Part shown: positions 16,681 through 25,797 of the stretch, in pieces
Position numbering within the stretch: the first letter of the stretch is position 1
How the letters are laid out: each line of letters begins with the position of its first letter
NCBI RefSeq assembly: GCF_030813435.1
Contig: NZ_JAUSUG010000021.1
Coordinates: 1 to 64,000, forward strand
From: Evansella vedderi
GTDB taxonomy: Bacteria > Bacillota > Bacilli > Bacillales > Salisediminibacteriaceae
Length of the DNA: 64,000 nucleotides
Reading direction: 5' to 3'
Position numbers and translations under genes: made by a program
The notes under the pieces: model-generated
Database searches by the model: none
The model's input: the letters and a program-made list of their open reading frames with translations, nothing else
Told to the model about the DNA's origin: nothing

Positions 16681-17631
16681 TCATCGTTCAATGGTTTCTC
16701 TTTCACCTAATTCAGCTAGTACATCTTCATAATATGGCAGTCCTTCATTATCTCCTACTACTGAGACAACCATGGATCCTACTTTATTTGCGAATCGAAG
16801 GGACCTTTCCACAGACCAGTCCTTTAAATAACCAGTAATATAGCCAGCATCAAATCCGTCTCCAGCACCTACTGTATCTACCACTTTGCGTGGAGTGAAG
16901 GCAGCCATTTCTAATGTTCCTTCCGCAGTTGTTACGGATGCACCGTCAGCACCTTTTTTAATAACCACGTGATCAATTCCATAGCCTCTAAATTGTTCAA
17001 TCATCTCTTCTACGGAAGTTGTTCCAAGTAAAATTTCCCCCTCTTCTTCCCCTGTTAATAGTACATTAACGTGTGGAAGAAGTGACGTTAAAACCTCTCG
17101 AGCCTTGTCCTTCGACCATAGACGCAATCTAATATTCGGGTCCATGGAAATTTTCACATCATGCTTTTTCGCATAATAAATAATTCTTTCCACAATTTCT
17201 AAATGCTTTGTTGGATTTAATGCTAGGAATACACCTGTTAAATGGATAAGCTTAAAGTTTTTTATATGCTCTTCCTTAATATCTTCTGGTGTAAGGACCG
17301 ACATTGGGGTTGGATTTCGATAATAAAAAGAACGCCCTGATCCATCTTCCATTATCTCTTTGAAATACACAGATGTAGGAATACCTTCCACATACTCCAC
17401 CTGAGACATGTCTACCCCTTCTCCACGCATAAAATTATGAATAACTCGGCCAAACTCATCATTTCCTAGGCGGCTAATCCACCCTGTTTTCAAGCCAAGA
17501 CGGGAAGCTCCAATTGCAAAGTTTAGCTCTGCTCCCCCTACTTTTCTTTGAAACTCATTTACGAATCTCATAGGCCCCCTTGCCTTCGGGTCCATCGTAA
17601 TCATCCCATCGCCAATTGTTAATACATCCAT
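16681..17631 (-). CDS. kdgK: 2-keto-3-deoxygluconate kinase (PfkB family)
   Basis: A 316-residue ribokinase/PfkB sugar kinase. It has the N-terminal sugar-binding GGAELNFAIGASRLG motif (about 32-46) and the C-terminal PfkB signature DTVGAGDGFDAGYITG with the catalytic Asp. Paired with eda it most likely phosphorylates KDG at O6. ATG 17631 is seven bases after GTGAGGTG; ATG 17637 and GTG 17646 are in frame alternatives. A MITE-like repeat separates it from the LacI gene. Confidence 0.88.
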   Translation of the reverse strand: MDVLTIGDGMITMDPKARGPMRFVNEFQRKVGGAELNFAIGASRLGLKTGWISRLGNDEFGRVIHNFMRGEGVDMSQVEYVEGIPTSVYFKEIMEDGSGRSFYYRNPTPMSVLTPEDIKEEHIKNFKLIHLTGVFLALNPTKHLEIVERIIYYAKKHDVKISMDPNIRLRLWSKDKAREVLTSLLPHVNVLLTGEEEGEILLGTTSVEEMIEQFRGYGIDHVVIKKGADGASVTTAEGTLEMAAFTPRKVVDTVGAGDGFDAGYITGYLKDWSVERSLRFANKVGSMVVSVVGDNEGLPYYEDVLAELGERETIER

Positions 17632-17663
17632 CAACATACACCTCACACCCTTTCTTTTTCCTT

Positions 17664-17785
17664 GGCCTTTTTCTAAAAGATTGTTTTGTTAGAAGAAAAT
17701 ATGGCTTGGAAACGCTTCAGGCGGACTCTTTCCCCTTCTCCAAGCTGAAAAAACAATAAAAGTTTTAGAAAACAGCCTTTTCTAA
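17664..17785. repeat. MITE-like repeat copy B
   Basis: Starts GGCCTTTTTCTAAAAGATTG and ends TTTTAGAAAACAGCC, giving imperfect terminal inverted repeats of about 15 bp; the core TTGGAAACGCTTCAGGCGGA matches copies near 9787 and 23541. Confidence 0.7.
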
Positions 17786-17799
17786 TTAAAACTTTATAC

Positions 17800-18807
17800 T
17801 TACTTTAAGCTTGCAATGGATTCCCTTATATGAAGGATTCCCTCAAAAAGATAATCTCGTGACTCTTCCATTTGTTTCCCATTTATTTGATCAAGCAATA
17901 ATTCAGCAGCTTTTGTTCCCATTTCGTAAGCTGGTTGAGCTATTGTTGATATGGGTGGATCATATAATTCAGCAAAATTAACTTCATCAAACGTAAGAAT
18001 GGATAGTTGTTTAGGTATTGCCACCCTGCCTTTTTTTACTCCTTTTAAAACCTCCATTAAAACGAGGTCATTTCCCACTAAAAGGGCTGTAGGTGGTGAT
18101 TTTAGCTCCATCAACCTTGCAAACTCATGTTGAATGTTTTCCAATTCCGTCGTTCGAAGAAATTCGACATCATTTCCAAGGAAATGATGTTCTAAAGCCT
18201 CAAAATATCCCTTAATCCGCTCTTCGCGAACGCTAACTTTAGGGGTTCTTGTAATCATGGCAATTTTTTTATGGCCATGTTCTACGAAATGGAAAACTGC
18301 AGCATGAACAGCTAAGCGGTTGTTTAATATAACGTTATTTATGTTAATTCCCTCTACCTTTCGATCCATAAATACTAAGGGATAATTTTCAGCAACTAGT
18401 CTTTTGTAAAGCTCCCTATTTTCCCCTGTTGGAACAATAATAAGACCGTCCACTTGCTTTGCTCGAAGCATTTCAATATACTTTCTTTCCTTCTCCGGAT
18501 TGTCATCAGCATTACAAATAATCACATGATAATTATGACCTTGGAAAAAATCTTCAATTGCCCTGCAAACTTGGGTGGAATAATGATGGAGTATGTTAGC
18601 TACAATGATTCCCACCGTTAATGTTTTCTTTTGCTTCAAGCTTCTAGCTAAAATGTTTGGTTGATAATTTAATTCTTTGATAGCGATTTCAATTTTTTCT
18701 TTTGTTTCTACTCCCATATATTCAAAACGTTGATTGAGATATTGGGAAACAGTACTCTTAGATACACCCGCTTTATGTGCCACATCTTGTATCGTGACTT
18801 TTTTCAT
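17800..18807 (-). CDS. kdgR: LacI-family regulator, probably of the KDG genes
   Basis: A 335-residue LacI/GalR regulator: N-terminal helix-turn-helix TIQDVAHKAGVSKSTVSQYL (residues 4-23) followed by the hinge and the periplasmic-binding-like effector domain (TVGIIVANILHHYSTQVCR onward). It sits directly upstream of kdgK-eda in the same direction, so KDG or a related sugar acid is the likely effector, as for B. subtilis KdgR. ATG 18807 has GGGGAG upstream. The symbol is assigned by context. Confidence 0.85.
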   Translation of the reverse strand: MKKVTIQDVAHKAGVSKSTVSQYLNQRFEYMGVETKEKIEIAIKELNYQPNILARSLKQKKTLTVGIIVANILHHYSTQVCRAIEDFFQGHNYHVIICNADDNPEKERKYIEMLRAKQVDGLIIVPTGENRELYKRLVAENYPLVFMDRKVEGININNVILNNRLAVHAAVFHFVEHGHKKIAMITRTPKVSVREERIKGYFEALEHHFLGNDVEFLRTTELENIQHEFARLMELKSPPTALLVGNDLVLMEVLKGVKKGRVAIPKQLSILTFDEVNFAELYDPPISTIAQPAYEMGTKAAELLLDQINGKQMEESRDYLFEGILHIRESIASLK

Positions 18808-18851
18808 TTTTTTCTCCCCTCATTTATAGGAGCATTAGCAATTTTTTTGTT

Positions 18852-18878
18852 ATAAACCGTTTTAGTAAATCGGTTTAT
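18852..18878. promoter_or_regulatory. Candidate LacI-type operator upstream of kdgR
   Basis: Two near-palindromes TAAACCGTTTTA and TAAATCGGTTTA separated by one or two bases together form a larger inverted repeat with outer arms AAACCG and CGGTTT. They lie about 45-70 bases upstream of the regulator start, a usual place for autoregulation by a LacI-type protein. Confidence 0.5.
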
Positions 18879-18998
18879 TTTAAGTTTAAAGGATGTCTTT
18901 GTTCCATGTCAACGACATTTGTAGAAGAATTTTGAATTTTTTATATAGTTGTGATCATTACAATTCAAGGGTGAGGTAAAAGGTAAAAACACACCTTC

Positions 18999-19287
18999 CA
19001 CCCCACCCTTGCACCACCAGCAGGCATGAGAAATAATTCTCTATGGGTTGTTGTATGACGACCCTTCGCATCATCTTCCCGGATTAACAAGGAAAACAGT
19101 ATCCACATTTGCTGCTACAATTTGTTCATCCGTTTTTTCTCCAGGAGCCTTTCTGGAGAAACAGCTTTTTCTTTCTAGGAAATGATGGATCGTTCCCTTT
19201 TCTTCTTGAGATCGTTCGTCGATAATGACCCAGTCCCCAAGTGCGGGCAGTCCTCCCGCACTTGAATAAAATTTCCAAGTTCGTTTT
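18999..19287 (-). pseudogene. rsgA: rsgA (ribosome small-subunit GTPase) remnant with internal deletion
   Basis: Minus-strand frames encode [20 protein letters not shown] then [20 protein letters not shown] followed by VFLVN, the OB-fold and start of the GTPase domain of RsgA. A stop follows at once, and a second frame gives KGRHTTTHRELFLMPAGG, an RsgA segment that normally lies about 120 residues further on, after the G1 motif. The whole central GTPase domain, the 5' start and the zinc-binding C-terminus are missing. This is a degraded second copy; a working rsgA should exist elsewhere in the genome. Confidence 0.82.
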
Positions 19288-19309
19288 TCGTCAACACTTT
19301 GTTAACAAC

Positions 19310-19340
19310 AAAAGACCATGGACCTTTTACAGCCCATGGT
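19310..19340 (-). terminator. Terminator-like hairpin
   Basis: Stem ACCATGG/CCATGGT with a 12-base loop followed on the minus strand by TCTTTTGTTG; it lies downstream of the RidA gene. Confidence 0.55.
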
Positions 19341-19462
19341 TTCATTCATTATATGTTTGTACACAAAGAATAACGGAGGAATCAATTTAAATAACGATTT
19401 GCCTATATTTTTATATTTAATATCTGCCAAACCTTTGTTTTTAAACAGTCCTAAATTGAATA

Positions 19463-19843
19463 TTAGCCTTTTACTGCGATTACTTCAATTTCTACTAGGG
19501 CATCCTTTGGAAGACGCGCTACCTCCACAGCACTTCTTGCTGGGAATGGCTCCTCAAATTGCTCTGCATAAATAGCATTTACTGCGGCGAAGTCATCCAT
19601 GTTTTTCATGAAAACAGTTGCTTTTACCACATCGGACATGCTGCAGCCTGCCGCTTCAAGTACTGCGCGAACATTACTAAATACTTGCTTCGTTTGCCCT
19701 TCTAAGCCTTCTAACAATTCTCCCGTTTGTGGATCCATTCCTAACTGACCGGAAGAATAAACGAAATTACCTGTGATAACTGCTTGGGAATAGGGACCGA
19801 TTGCCCCAGGTGCGTTGTTTGTGCTTACTACTTGTTTTGTCAT
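19463..19843 (-). CDS. RidA-family enamine/imine deaminase
   Basis: A 126-residue RidA/YjgF/UK114 protein. The family features GPYSQAV near the N-terminus, the [13 protein letters not shown] strand, [10 protein letters not shown] and the substrate-binding Arg in [12 protein letters not shown] are all present. Trimeric RidA proteins hydrolyse reactive 2-aminoacrylate and related enamines formed by PLP enzymes. ATG 19843 has AAAGGATG upstream, better than an in-frame ATG at 19861. It stands alone between the rsgA remnant and coaA; 124 bases separate it from coaA. Could equally be a specialised deaminase of another pathway. Confidence 0.92.
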   Translation of the reverse strand: MTKQVVSTNNAPGAIGPYSQAVITGNFVYSSGQLGMDPQTGELLEGLEGQTKQVFSNVRAVLEAAGCSMSDVVKATVFMKNMDDFAAVNAIYAEQFEEPFPARSAVEVARLPKDALVEIEVIAVKG

Positions 19844-19967
19844 TATAAACATCCTTTCCATTATCTATTTTGAAAATAACAATCTTGTTATTCATTCGCT
19901 ACTGTTCGTTCGTTCATCTAAACCATGAATGTAGCTATTCATCGTACAAATTTTCATTGATACTTTT

Positions 19968-20918
19968 TTATATTTTCCGCATTTTTACGGATTCTACTAA
20001 GTGCTCGTCCCCCTTATACAGAATTAAATCTGCTCGGGATCTTGTTGGTAGGATATTTTCCAATAAGTTTGTGCGGTTTATGGTATTCCATATACCCTTT
20101 GCCATATCATAGGCCTCTTTATCTCCAATTCCAGCGAACTTCCTGAAATAGGAGTCCTCGTGGCGAAAGGCCGTTTCTTTTAATATCTTAAACCTTTGTA
20201 CATACCATTGAAATATATTTTTTTCGTCGGCATCCACAAAAATAGAGAAATCAAAAAAATCAGAAACGGAAATTTGATCTAATGTTTTAGCATCGGTAAT
20301 CTTCGGTGGCTGTAATACATTAATTCCTTCCACAATGACTACATCTGGACTCTCAATTTCTTGTTCTTTACCAGGGATAACGTCATATGTAATATGGGAA
20401 TAAACTGGTGCAGTTACCCTTTCGTTCCCCGACTTTAATTGGGATAAAACATGGAGGAGATTCGATATATCATAGCTCTCTGGAAAGCCTTTTTTGTTCA
20501 TTAAACCCTTTTCTTCCAGCACTTTGTTCGGGAGTAAGAAACCATCTGTCGTCAGCAGATCCACATTAGGCTTATTTGGCCAGCGGGAAATTAATGTTTT
20601 TAACATACGGGCCATCGTGCTTTTCCCAACAGCAACGCTGCCGGCTATCCCGATTATATAAGGTACTTTCTTAACTTTTGTCCGAAGAAAGGTGTTTCGG
20701 CTTTCATACAGCTCCCTTGACGCCTTAGCATGCAAATAGAGAAGCCGGGAAAGGGGCATATAGATTTTTGCCACCTCATCCATATTCAACACATCATTCA
20801 AACCTTTAAGCTCTTCAATATCCTTTTCTGTAATGGTCATTGGTGCGGACGATCGAAGACTTGCCCAATCATTCCGGTCAAAGGTTATGTACGGAGTAAA
20901 ATTATCTTGATTATTCAT
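19968..20918 (-). CDS. coaA: Pantothenate kinase, type I
   Basis: A 316-residue bacterial type I pantothenate kinase, which starts CoA biosynthesis by phosphorylating pantothenate with ATP. The P-loop GIAGSVAVGKST (about 91-102), the LLTTDGFLLPN motif, the VEGINVLQ strand and the C-terminal LILYKGDEHLVESVKMRKI match E. coli CoaA. ATG 20918 is preceded by TGAGGTG; the upstream frame to 20930 adds only four residues. Monocistronic in appearance. Many Bacillaceae instead, or in addition, use the unrelated CoaX. Confidence 0.94.
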   Translation of the reverse strand: MNNQDNFTPYITFDRNDWASLRSSAPMTITEKDIEELKGLNDVLNMDEVAKIYMPLSRLLYLHAKASRELYESRNTFLRTKVKKVPYIIGIAGSVAVGKSTMARMLKTLISRWPNKPNVDLLTTDGFLLPNKVLEEKGLMNKKGFPESYDISNLLHVLSQLKSGNERVTAPVYSHITYDVIPGKEQEIESPDVVIVEGINVLQPPKITDAKTLDQISVSDFFDFSIFVDADEKNIFQWYVQRFKILKETAFRHEDSYFRKFAGIGDKEAYDMAKGIWNTINRTNLLENILPTRSRADLILYKGDEHLVESVKMRKI

Positions 20919-21525
20919 AGGACACCTCAACTATGCCTTTCCAGAAATATTAGCTTTGTTACATTGCTACCATTGTATATGATTTTTAGCAGGAACGCAC
21001 TACTAGGAAAACCTACTTTTGTTATGTAAATTCCAATATATTTTTTCAAAATTCAAACCGTTCTTTATTATACAACAAGAGGACTAACTTTTGGGAATGG
21101 AATGCTTATAGGAAACTTACCATATAAATACTAGGGAAAAATAGAATTAAAGCTTTAGAATAATAGAAAATAATTGAAGATTTTCCCTTGATCATTCCTT
21201 CCATACTCCATCGAATAATGATGAAAATGTATAAAAAGATTCCTTATCTACTAGTTATTCAAGAAAATAGTACACTATTAAGATAAACCAAAGAATTTTT
21301 GTACAAAACAGTTATTACGGTGCCAGAAATGGAATATTATATTTCGATTACATAAATATTACAAAATTTCAAATAATATATTGCTTTATTATCGGAATTA
21401 TAGTATTTTTCTGATATCGGGATTTTTTTCCATTTAAAAACTACTTAACTATAAAAGAATCCACTCTTTTCAATAATTGACAGGAAGTTTTATAAATCCT
21501 CAAATAAAGAAGGATGATTTCCTAT
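20919..21525. other. AT-rich intergenic region before the oligopeptide operon
   Basis: About 600 bases without a supportable gene, tRNA or repeat. A TTGACA box at 21477-21482 with TCAAAT 17 bases on, or TATAAA at 21491, could promote the oppD transcript, giving a very short leader. Confidence 0.35.
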
Positions 21526-22542
21526 ATGAAGAAACCTGTACTTGAAATCAATCATCTACAAACCCATTTTTTTACTGATAGAGGGGAAATTCCTGCAGTT
21601 GATAATGTGAGCTTTTCCATCCATGAAGGAGAAGTCCTTGGTATTGTTGGTGAATCTGGCTGCGGCAAAAGTGTTACTTCCCTTTCTATCATGGGACTTG
21701 TTCCAAATCCCCCTGGAAAAATCGTCGGAGGGGAAATTATTTTTCGGGAGCAACAATCTAATAACCTCAAAGAAGAAAATCTAGTGAAAGTCAGCAAAAA
21801 AAGAATGCGGCAAATTCGTGGCAATCAAATTGCAATGATATTTCAGGAGCCTATGACCTCACTAGATCCACTTTTTACTATCGGCTTCCAAATAATTGAA
21901 GTGATAAAAAACCATCAAAAGGTTTCTAAAAAAGAAGCCCGTCATAAAGCAATTGACATGCTCAAATTGGTTGGAATTCCAAGAGCAGAAGAAATTGTGG
22001 ACGAATACCCTCATCAACTGTCAGGCGGAATGCGCCAAAGGGTTATGATAGCGATTGCCATGGCTTGTGACCCCGAAGTGCTCATTGCTGACGAACCTAC
22101 AACAGCACTCGACGTGACTATCCAAGCACAAATACTAGATTTAATGAAGAAACTAAATAAAGAAAAAGGAACAGCCATTATGTTAATCACCCATGACCTC
22201 GGAGTGGTTGCAGAAATGTGTGATCGAGTCGTGGTAATGTATGCCGGAAAGGTTGTAGAGGAAGGGAGCGTTCGAGAAATTTTAAAGGAACCTAAGCACC
22301 CTTATACAAAAGGCCTTATCCGCTCTCTACCGAAAATGACTCTTCGTGAAAAGCGACTTTATTCCATTCCAGGAAACGTTCCAAAACCAGGTTCCATCAA
22401 AAAGGGCTGTCGTTTTGCCGCGAGATGTTCCGATGTTTTTGATCGTTGCTATAAGGAAGATCCGGAGTTAATCCAATTATCAGAGGGTCACACTTGTCGC
22501 TGCTTCCTTTATGAAAAGGAGGGGGAGGTCGTCCATGTCTAA
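21526..22542 (+). CDS. oppD: Oligopeptide ABC importer, ATPase OppD/DppD
   Basis: A 338-residue ATPase of the OppD/DppD subfamily. Walker A GESGCGKS, signature LSGGMRQR and Walker [15 protein letters not shown] are intact. The C-terminal oligopeptide extension with four cysteines ([20 protein letters not shown] and SEGHTCRC) is typical and binds an iron-sulfur cluster in some relatives. ATG 21526 is preceded by AAGGATG; an ATG 12 bases upstream lacks spacing. The gene ends eight bases into oppF. Confidence 0.92.
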   Translation: MKKPVLEINHLQTHFFTDRGEIPAVDNVSFSIHEGEVLGIVGESGCGKSVTSLSIMGLVPNPPGKIVGGEIIFREQQSNNLKEENLVKVSKKRMRQIRGNQIAMIFQEPMTSLDPLFTIGFQIIEVIKNHQKVSKKEARHKAIDMLKLVGIPRAEEIVDEYPHQLSGGMRQRVMIAIAMACDPEVLIADEPTTALDVTIQAQILDLMKKLNKEKGTAIMLITHDLGVVAEMCDRVVVMYAGKVVEEGSVREILKEPKHPYTKGLIRSLPKMTLREKRLYSIPGNVPKPGSIKKGCRFAARCSDVFDRCYKEDPELIQLSEGHTCRCFLYEKEGEVVHV

Positions 22543-23518
22543 ACCTTTATTAGAAGTTAAAGGCTTAAAAAAATATTTTGATGTAACTGGCGGAATCTTT
22601 TCCCGAAAAATTGGAGAAGTAAAAGCTGTTGATGATGTCTCCTTTGAAGTGTACGAAGGGGAAGTCCTTGGTATTGTTGGAGAATCGGGCTGTGGAAAGT
22701 CCACCACAGGAAAAACCCTACTACGGCTGATAGAACCAACGGATGGCCAGGTCTTTTTTAACGGAGAAGATATTACCAATTTAGATGAAGATGGGATGCG
22801 AAAAAAGCGTAGGGATATGCAAATTATTTTTCAAGACCCTTACGCTTCGTTAAACCCTCGACATAAAGTAGAAAAAATACTTAGTGAACCATTGATTGTC
22901 CATGGTATTGGTACAAAGGAAGAGCGAAAGGAAAAGGTGAAAAAAATTCTTGAAGTAGTTGGTCTTTCTGGGGAGCACGCTTCCCGCTATCCTCATCAAT
23001 TCAGCGGTGGGCAAAGGCAGCGTATTGGAATTGCCCGAGCACTTATTGTCAACCCGAAGCTCATCGTTTGTGATGAACCGGTTTCTGCGTTAGATGTTTC
23101 CATTCAGTCTCAAATTTTGAATCTCATGGAGGATTTACAAGAGGAGTTTGGCTTAACCTATCTTTTTATTGCACATGACTTGAGTGTAGTTAAACACATA
23201 AGTGACCGTATTGGTGTTATGTATTTAGGCCGTATGGTGGAATTAACAGGAAATGAAGCGCTATATGATAACCCATTACATCCGTACACTAAATCCTTGC
23301 TATCCGCCATACCAGACCCTGATCCAGATATGAAAAAGGAGCGGATTATTTTAGAAGGGGATGTACCCAGTCCATCTAATCCACCGTCAGGATGTGCCTT
23401 CCACACTCGCTGCCCAGATGTAATGGATATGTGTAAAGCCGTAAGACCAGAATTTCAAGAAGTCCATGATAAACACTTTGTAGCCTGTCATCTATACGAC
23501 ACTGATGTTCCCAGATGA
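22535..23518 (+). CDS. oppF: Oligopeptide ABC importer, ATPase OppF/DppF
   Basis: A 327-residue OppF-type ATPase, partner of the preceding gene. Walker [10 protein letters not shown], the Q-loop IIFQDPYASLNPRHKV typical of OppF, signature FSGGQRQRIGIARAL and Walker B LIVCDEPVSALDVS are present, with the C-terminal Cys motif GCAFHTRCPDVMDMC. ATG 22535 has GGAGGGGGAGG upstream and overlaps the oppD stop. Confidence 0.92.
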   Translation: MSKPLLEVKGLKKYFDVTGGIFSRKIGEVKAVDDVSFEVYEGEVLGIVGESGCGKSTTGKTLLRLIEPTDGQVFFNGEDITNLDEDGMRKKRRDMQIIFQDPYASLNPRHKVEKILSEPLIVHGIGTKEERKEKVKKILEVVGLSGEHASRYPHQFSGGQRQRIGIARALIVNPKLIVCDEPVSALDVSIQSQILNLMEDLQEEFGLTYLFIAHDLSVVKHISDRIGVMYLGRMVELTGNEALYDNPLHPYTKSLLSAIPDPDPDMKKERIILEGDVPSPSNPPSGCAFHTRCPDVMDMCKAVRPEFQEVHDKHFVACHLYDTDVPR

Positions 23519-23540
23519 TAGAATACAAAGTTTTATAAAA

Positions 23541-23662
23541 AGGCTGTTTTCATAAACTTTGTTGTTTTTTAAAGCTTAGAGAAGCGGAAGGCGTCCGCCT
23601 GTAGCGTATCCAAGCCAAAAATATATTCTCCTAAAAACAACATCATTTAGAAAACTGCCAAG
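23541..23662. repeat. MITE-like repeat copy C (inverted)
   Basis: Ends GGCTGTTTTCATAAA and TTTAGAAAACTGCC form terminal inverted repeats; the core GCGGAAGGCGTCCGCC followed by GTAGCGTATCCAAGCC is the reverse complement of copy A. It separates oppF from oppA. Confidence 0.7.
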
Positions 23663-23695
23663 AAAAAAGCACCTAAATTGAAGGGGGATAACGAA

Positions 23696-25387
23696 ATGAA
23701 GAAAAGCTTTTGGTTAGTGTTGCTTTCTTTCGTACTTGCAGCTTTCCTTGTAGCCTGTGGCGGTGGTGATGAACCTGCAGACTCAGGAAACGAAGGAGAA
23801 GACACGGAAGACACAACAGATGGTGGTTCAGATGATGGAACAGATGACGATGCAACAGAAGACAGTGCATCAGGGGGAACATTAATCTTTGCCCGTGGTG
23901 GAGATTCTCAAAGCCTTGACTTTGCCAGTACCCAAGACGGTGAATCTTCCCGTATTACCCTTCAAATCTATGAGTCTTTATTAAGATTTAGCGAACACTC
24001 CTTTGATGTGGAACCTAGCTTAGCGGAAAGATGGGAAGTTGCCGATGATAATGTAACGTATACCTTCTATTTACGTGAAGGAGTGAAGTTCCATGATGGT
24101 ACAGACTTCAATGCTGAAGCAGTAAAAATTAACTTCGAGCGCTGGTCTGATCCTGATCACGAGTTTGCCTTTAAGGATGACGGGTACACTTATAGCGTAT
24201 ACGGTAACCAATTTGGCGGTTTTAAAGGGGACGAAGGGCATATCATTCAAGAAATCAATATTATAAACGATTACGAAATTCAATTCGTGTTGAAAGAGCC
24301 ATTTGGTGCTTTCTTACAAAATATGGCCATGAGCTATTTTGCCATAACTTCCCCTGCAGCTTTAGCTGAATATGGTCCAACTATTAACGAAAACCCAGTT
24401 GGAACTGGTCCGTTTAAGTTTGTTAGCTGGACTAGAAACGACAACATTAGACTAGAGAAATTTGAAGATTACTGGATGTCTGATTACCCTAAGCTAGATG
24501 AAGTTATCTTCCAAGTAATTCCTGATAACTCTGCACGTTTAACCGCATTACGTGCTGGTGAAATCGACATTATGGATGGGTTAGCTCCAGATGACTATGA
24601 AACAATTAAAAACGAGCCAGGCTTACAAGCCTTCGAACGTGAAACCAATAACTTCGGTTACCTTGGCTTCAATATGGAGAAGGAACCATTTAATAATCCT
24701 TTAGTTCGTCGTGCCATGCACCACGCTGTTGATAAAGAAAGCTTAATTGCATTACTTTATGCTGGTTTAGCAGAACCTGCTAAGAACCCACTTCCACCAG
24801 CATATTTAGGCTATAACGATAATATTGAGCCATATGAATATAACCCTGAGCTTGCGAGAGAGCTTCTTGCTGAAGCAGGATACGGAGATGGTTTTGAGTT
24901 TGACCTATGGACAATGCCTGTTGCCCGTCCATATATGCCAGACCCTGAGCGTGCTGCGGAAGTATTACAAGCTAACTTCGCTGATATTGGCTTAACGGCG
25001 AATATCTTTACGCTAGAGTGGGCTACTTATTTAGATGAGATCACAAAAGGTGTCCAGGACGTATTCATGCTTGGATGGTCTGGAACAAACGGTGACTCTG
25101 ATTACTTCTTAGGTAATCTATTAAGTACAGCAGGTATCCCTGATACCAATTCTACCTTCTACTCTAACACAGAGGTGGATGATCTGTTAGCACAAGCTAG
25201 AACAACAGTAGATGAGGATGAGCGTGCAGCCCTTTACCAAGAGGCACTAGCAATCATCCATGAGGATTCTCCAATGATTACATTGGTACACTCTATTCCA
25301 GTATTAGCCGGTAGCGACCGTGTGAAAAACTACGTTCCTCACTTATCAACAAGTGAGCCTTTAACAAAAGTTGAATTAGTTGACTAA
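23696..25387 (+). CDS. oppA: Oligopeptide-binding lipoprotein (SBP_bac_5)
   Basis: A 563-residue extracellular solute-binding protein, family 5. Signal peptide MKKSFWLVLLSFVLAAF ends in lipobox LVAC, so Cys is lipidated. A Glu/Asp/Thr/Gly-rich acidic linker of about 40 residues follows, then the peptide-binding domain with the family segment AERWEVADDNVTYTFYLREG and NPVGTGPFKF. It is the receptor for the OppBCDF importer. ATG 23696 has AAGGGGG at the right distance. Cargo (di- or oligopeptides, possibly nickel or opines) cannot be told from sequence. Confidence 0.92.
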   Translation: MKKSFWLVLLSFVLAAFLVACGGGDEPADSGNEGEDTEDTTDGGSDDGTDDDATEDSASGGTLIFARGGDSQSLDFASTQDGESSRITLQIYESLLRFSEHSFDVEPSLAERWEVADDNVTYTFYLREGVKFHDGTDFNAEAVKINFERWSDPDHEFAFKDDGYTYSVYGNQFGGFKGDEGHIIQEINIINDYEIQFVLKEPFGAFLQNMAMSYFAITSPAALAEYGPTINENPVGTGPFKFVSWTRNDNIRLEKFEDYWMSDYPKLDEVIFQVIPDNSARLTALRAGEIDIMDGLAPDDYETIKNEPGLQAFERETNNFGYLGFNMEKEPFNNPLVRRAMHHAVDKESLIALLYAGLAEPAKNPLPPAYLGYNDNIEPYEYNPELARELLAEAGYGDGFEFDLWTMPVARPYMPDPERAAEVLQANFADIGLTANIFTLEWATYLDEITKGVQDVFMLGWSGTNGDSDYFLGNLLSTAGIPDTNSTFYSNTEVDDLLAQARTTVDEDERAALYQEALAIIHEDSPMITLVHSIPVLAGSDRVKNYVPHLSTSEPLTKVELVD

Positions 25388-25423
25388 TAGATAGGTAACA
25401 CTTCTTGTAGTCAATGAAGCCTG

Positions 25424-25482
25424 ATGGGGCAGGTGTTTGGGGAAATGTTGTGTTACATTGAAGCATTTCCTCCCCTGTCCTT
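25424..25482 (+). terminator. Long hairpin after oppA
   Basis: GGGGAAATG pairs with CATTTCCTCCCC, with flanking partial complementarity; a TTATTTATAATT tail follows. Probably attenuates transcription into oppBC, giving more receptor than permease. Confidence 0.5.
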
Positions 25483-25504
25483 ATTTATAATTAACTCTAT
25501 TTTC

Positions 25505-25740
25505 TGAAAGATTTCTCCTTCGATTACTCGACGCAAACTACTCGAGGAAGCGTCTTAGGTCCCGCTTGTGGGTAACGGCGTAATGTCACCGTCCTGGTTC
25601 CGCGGGAAATGGCTCAGCCTCCCTCGGGAAAAGCGTCCTCCTTAGTTGTTTCATGAAGCTTCACTCGTCGTTGGAATTGTCGCCTTTTGCTTCTCCAAGC
25701 TTCTTAAAAAATAACAATGTTTACGGAAACAGCCTTTATA
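25505..25740. repeat. Composite dispersed repeat between oppA and oppB
   Basis: TCGATTACTCGACGCAAACT and GAAGCGTCTTAGGTCCCGCT match, inverted, 58184-58236. GTAATGTCACCGTCCTGG recurs at 53224. The right end GTTTACGGAAACAGCC resembles the MITE-like ends of copies A-C. No gene is supported in the 25388-25797 gap. Confidence 0.65.
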
Positions 25741-25797
25741 AAATAGGAGTCTATTTTTCAAAATGTACATAGTAAATGGATGTTAGGGGTGAACTCT

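Noticed and set aside
17700-17720. cre-like TGGAAACGCTTCA before kdgK
   Set aside because: It is part of the MITE-like repeat core (TTGAATACGCTTCA in another copy), not an independent CcpA site, and does not match the full consensus.
19318-19575. 85-codon plus-strand ORF
   Set aside because: It overlaps the RidA gene in antisense and has no ribosome site.
25718-25735. Palindrome TGTTTACGGAAACA as an operator for oppB
   Set aside because: It coincides with the repeat's terminal end and recurs with other copies in altered form.
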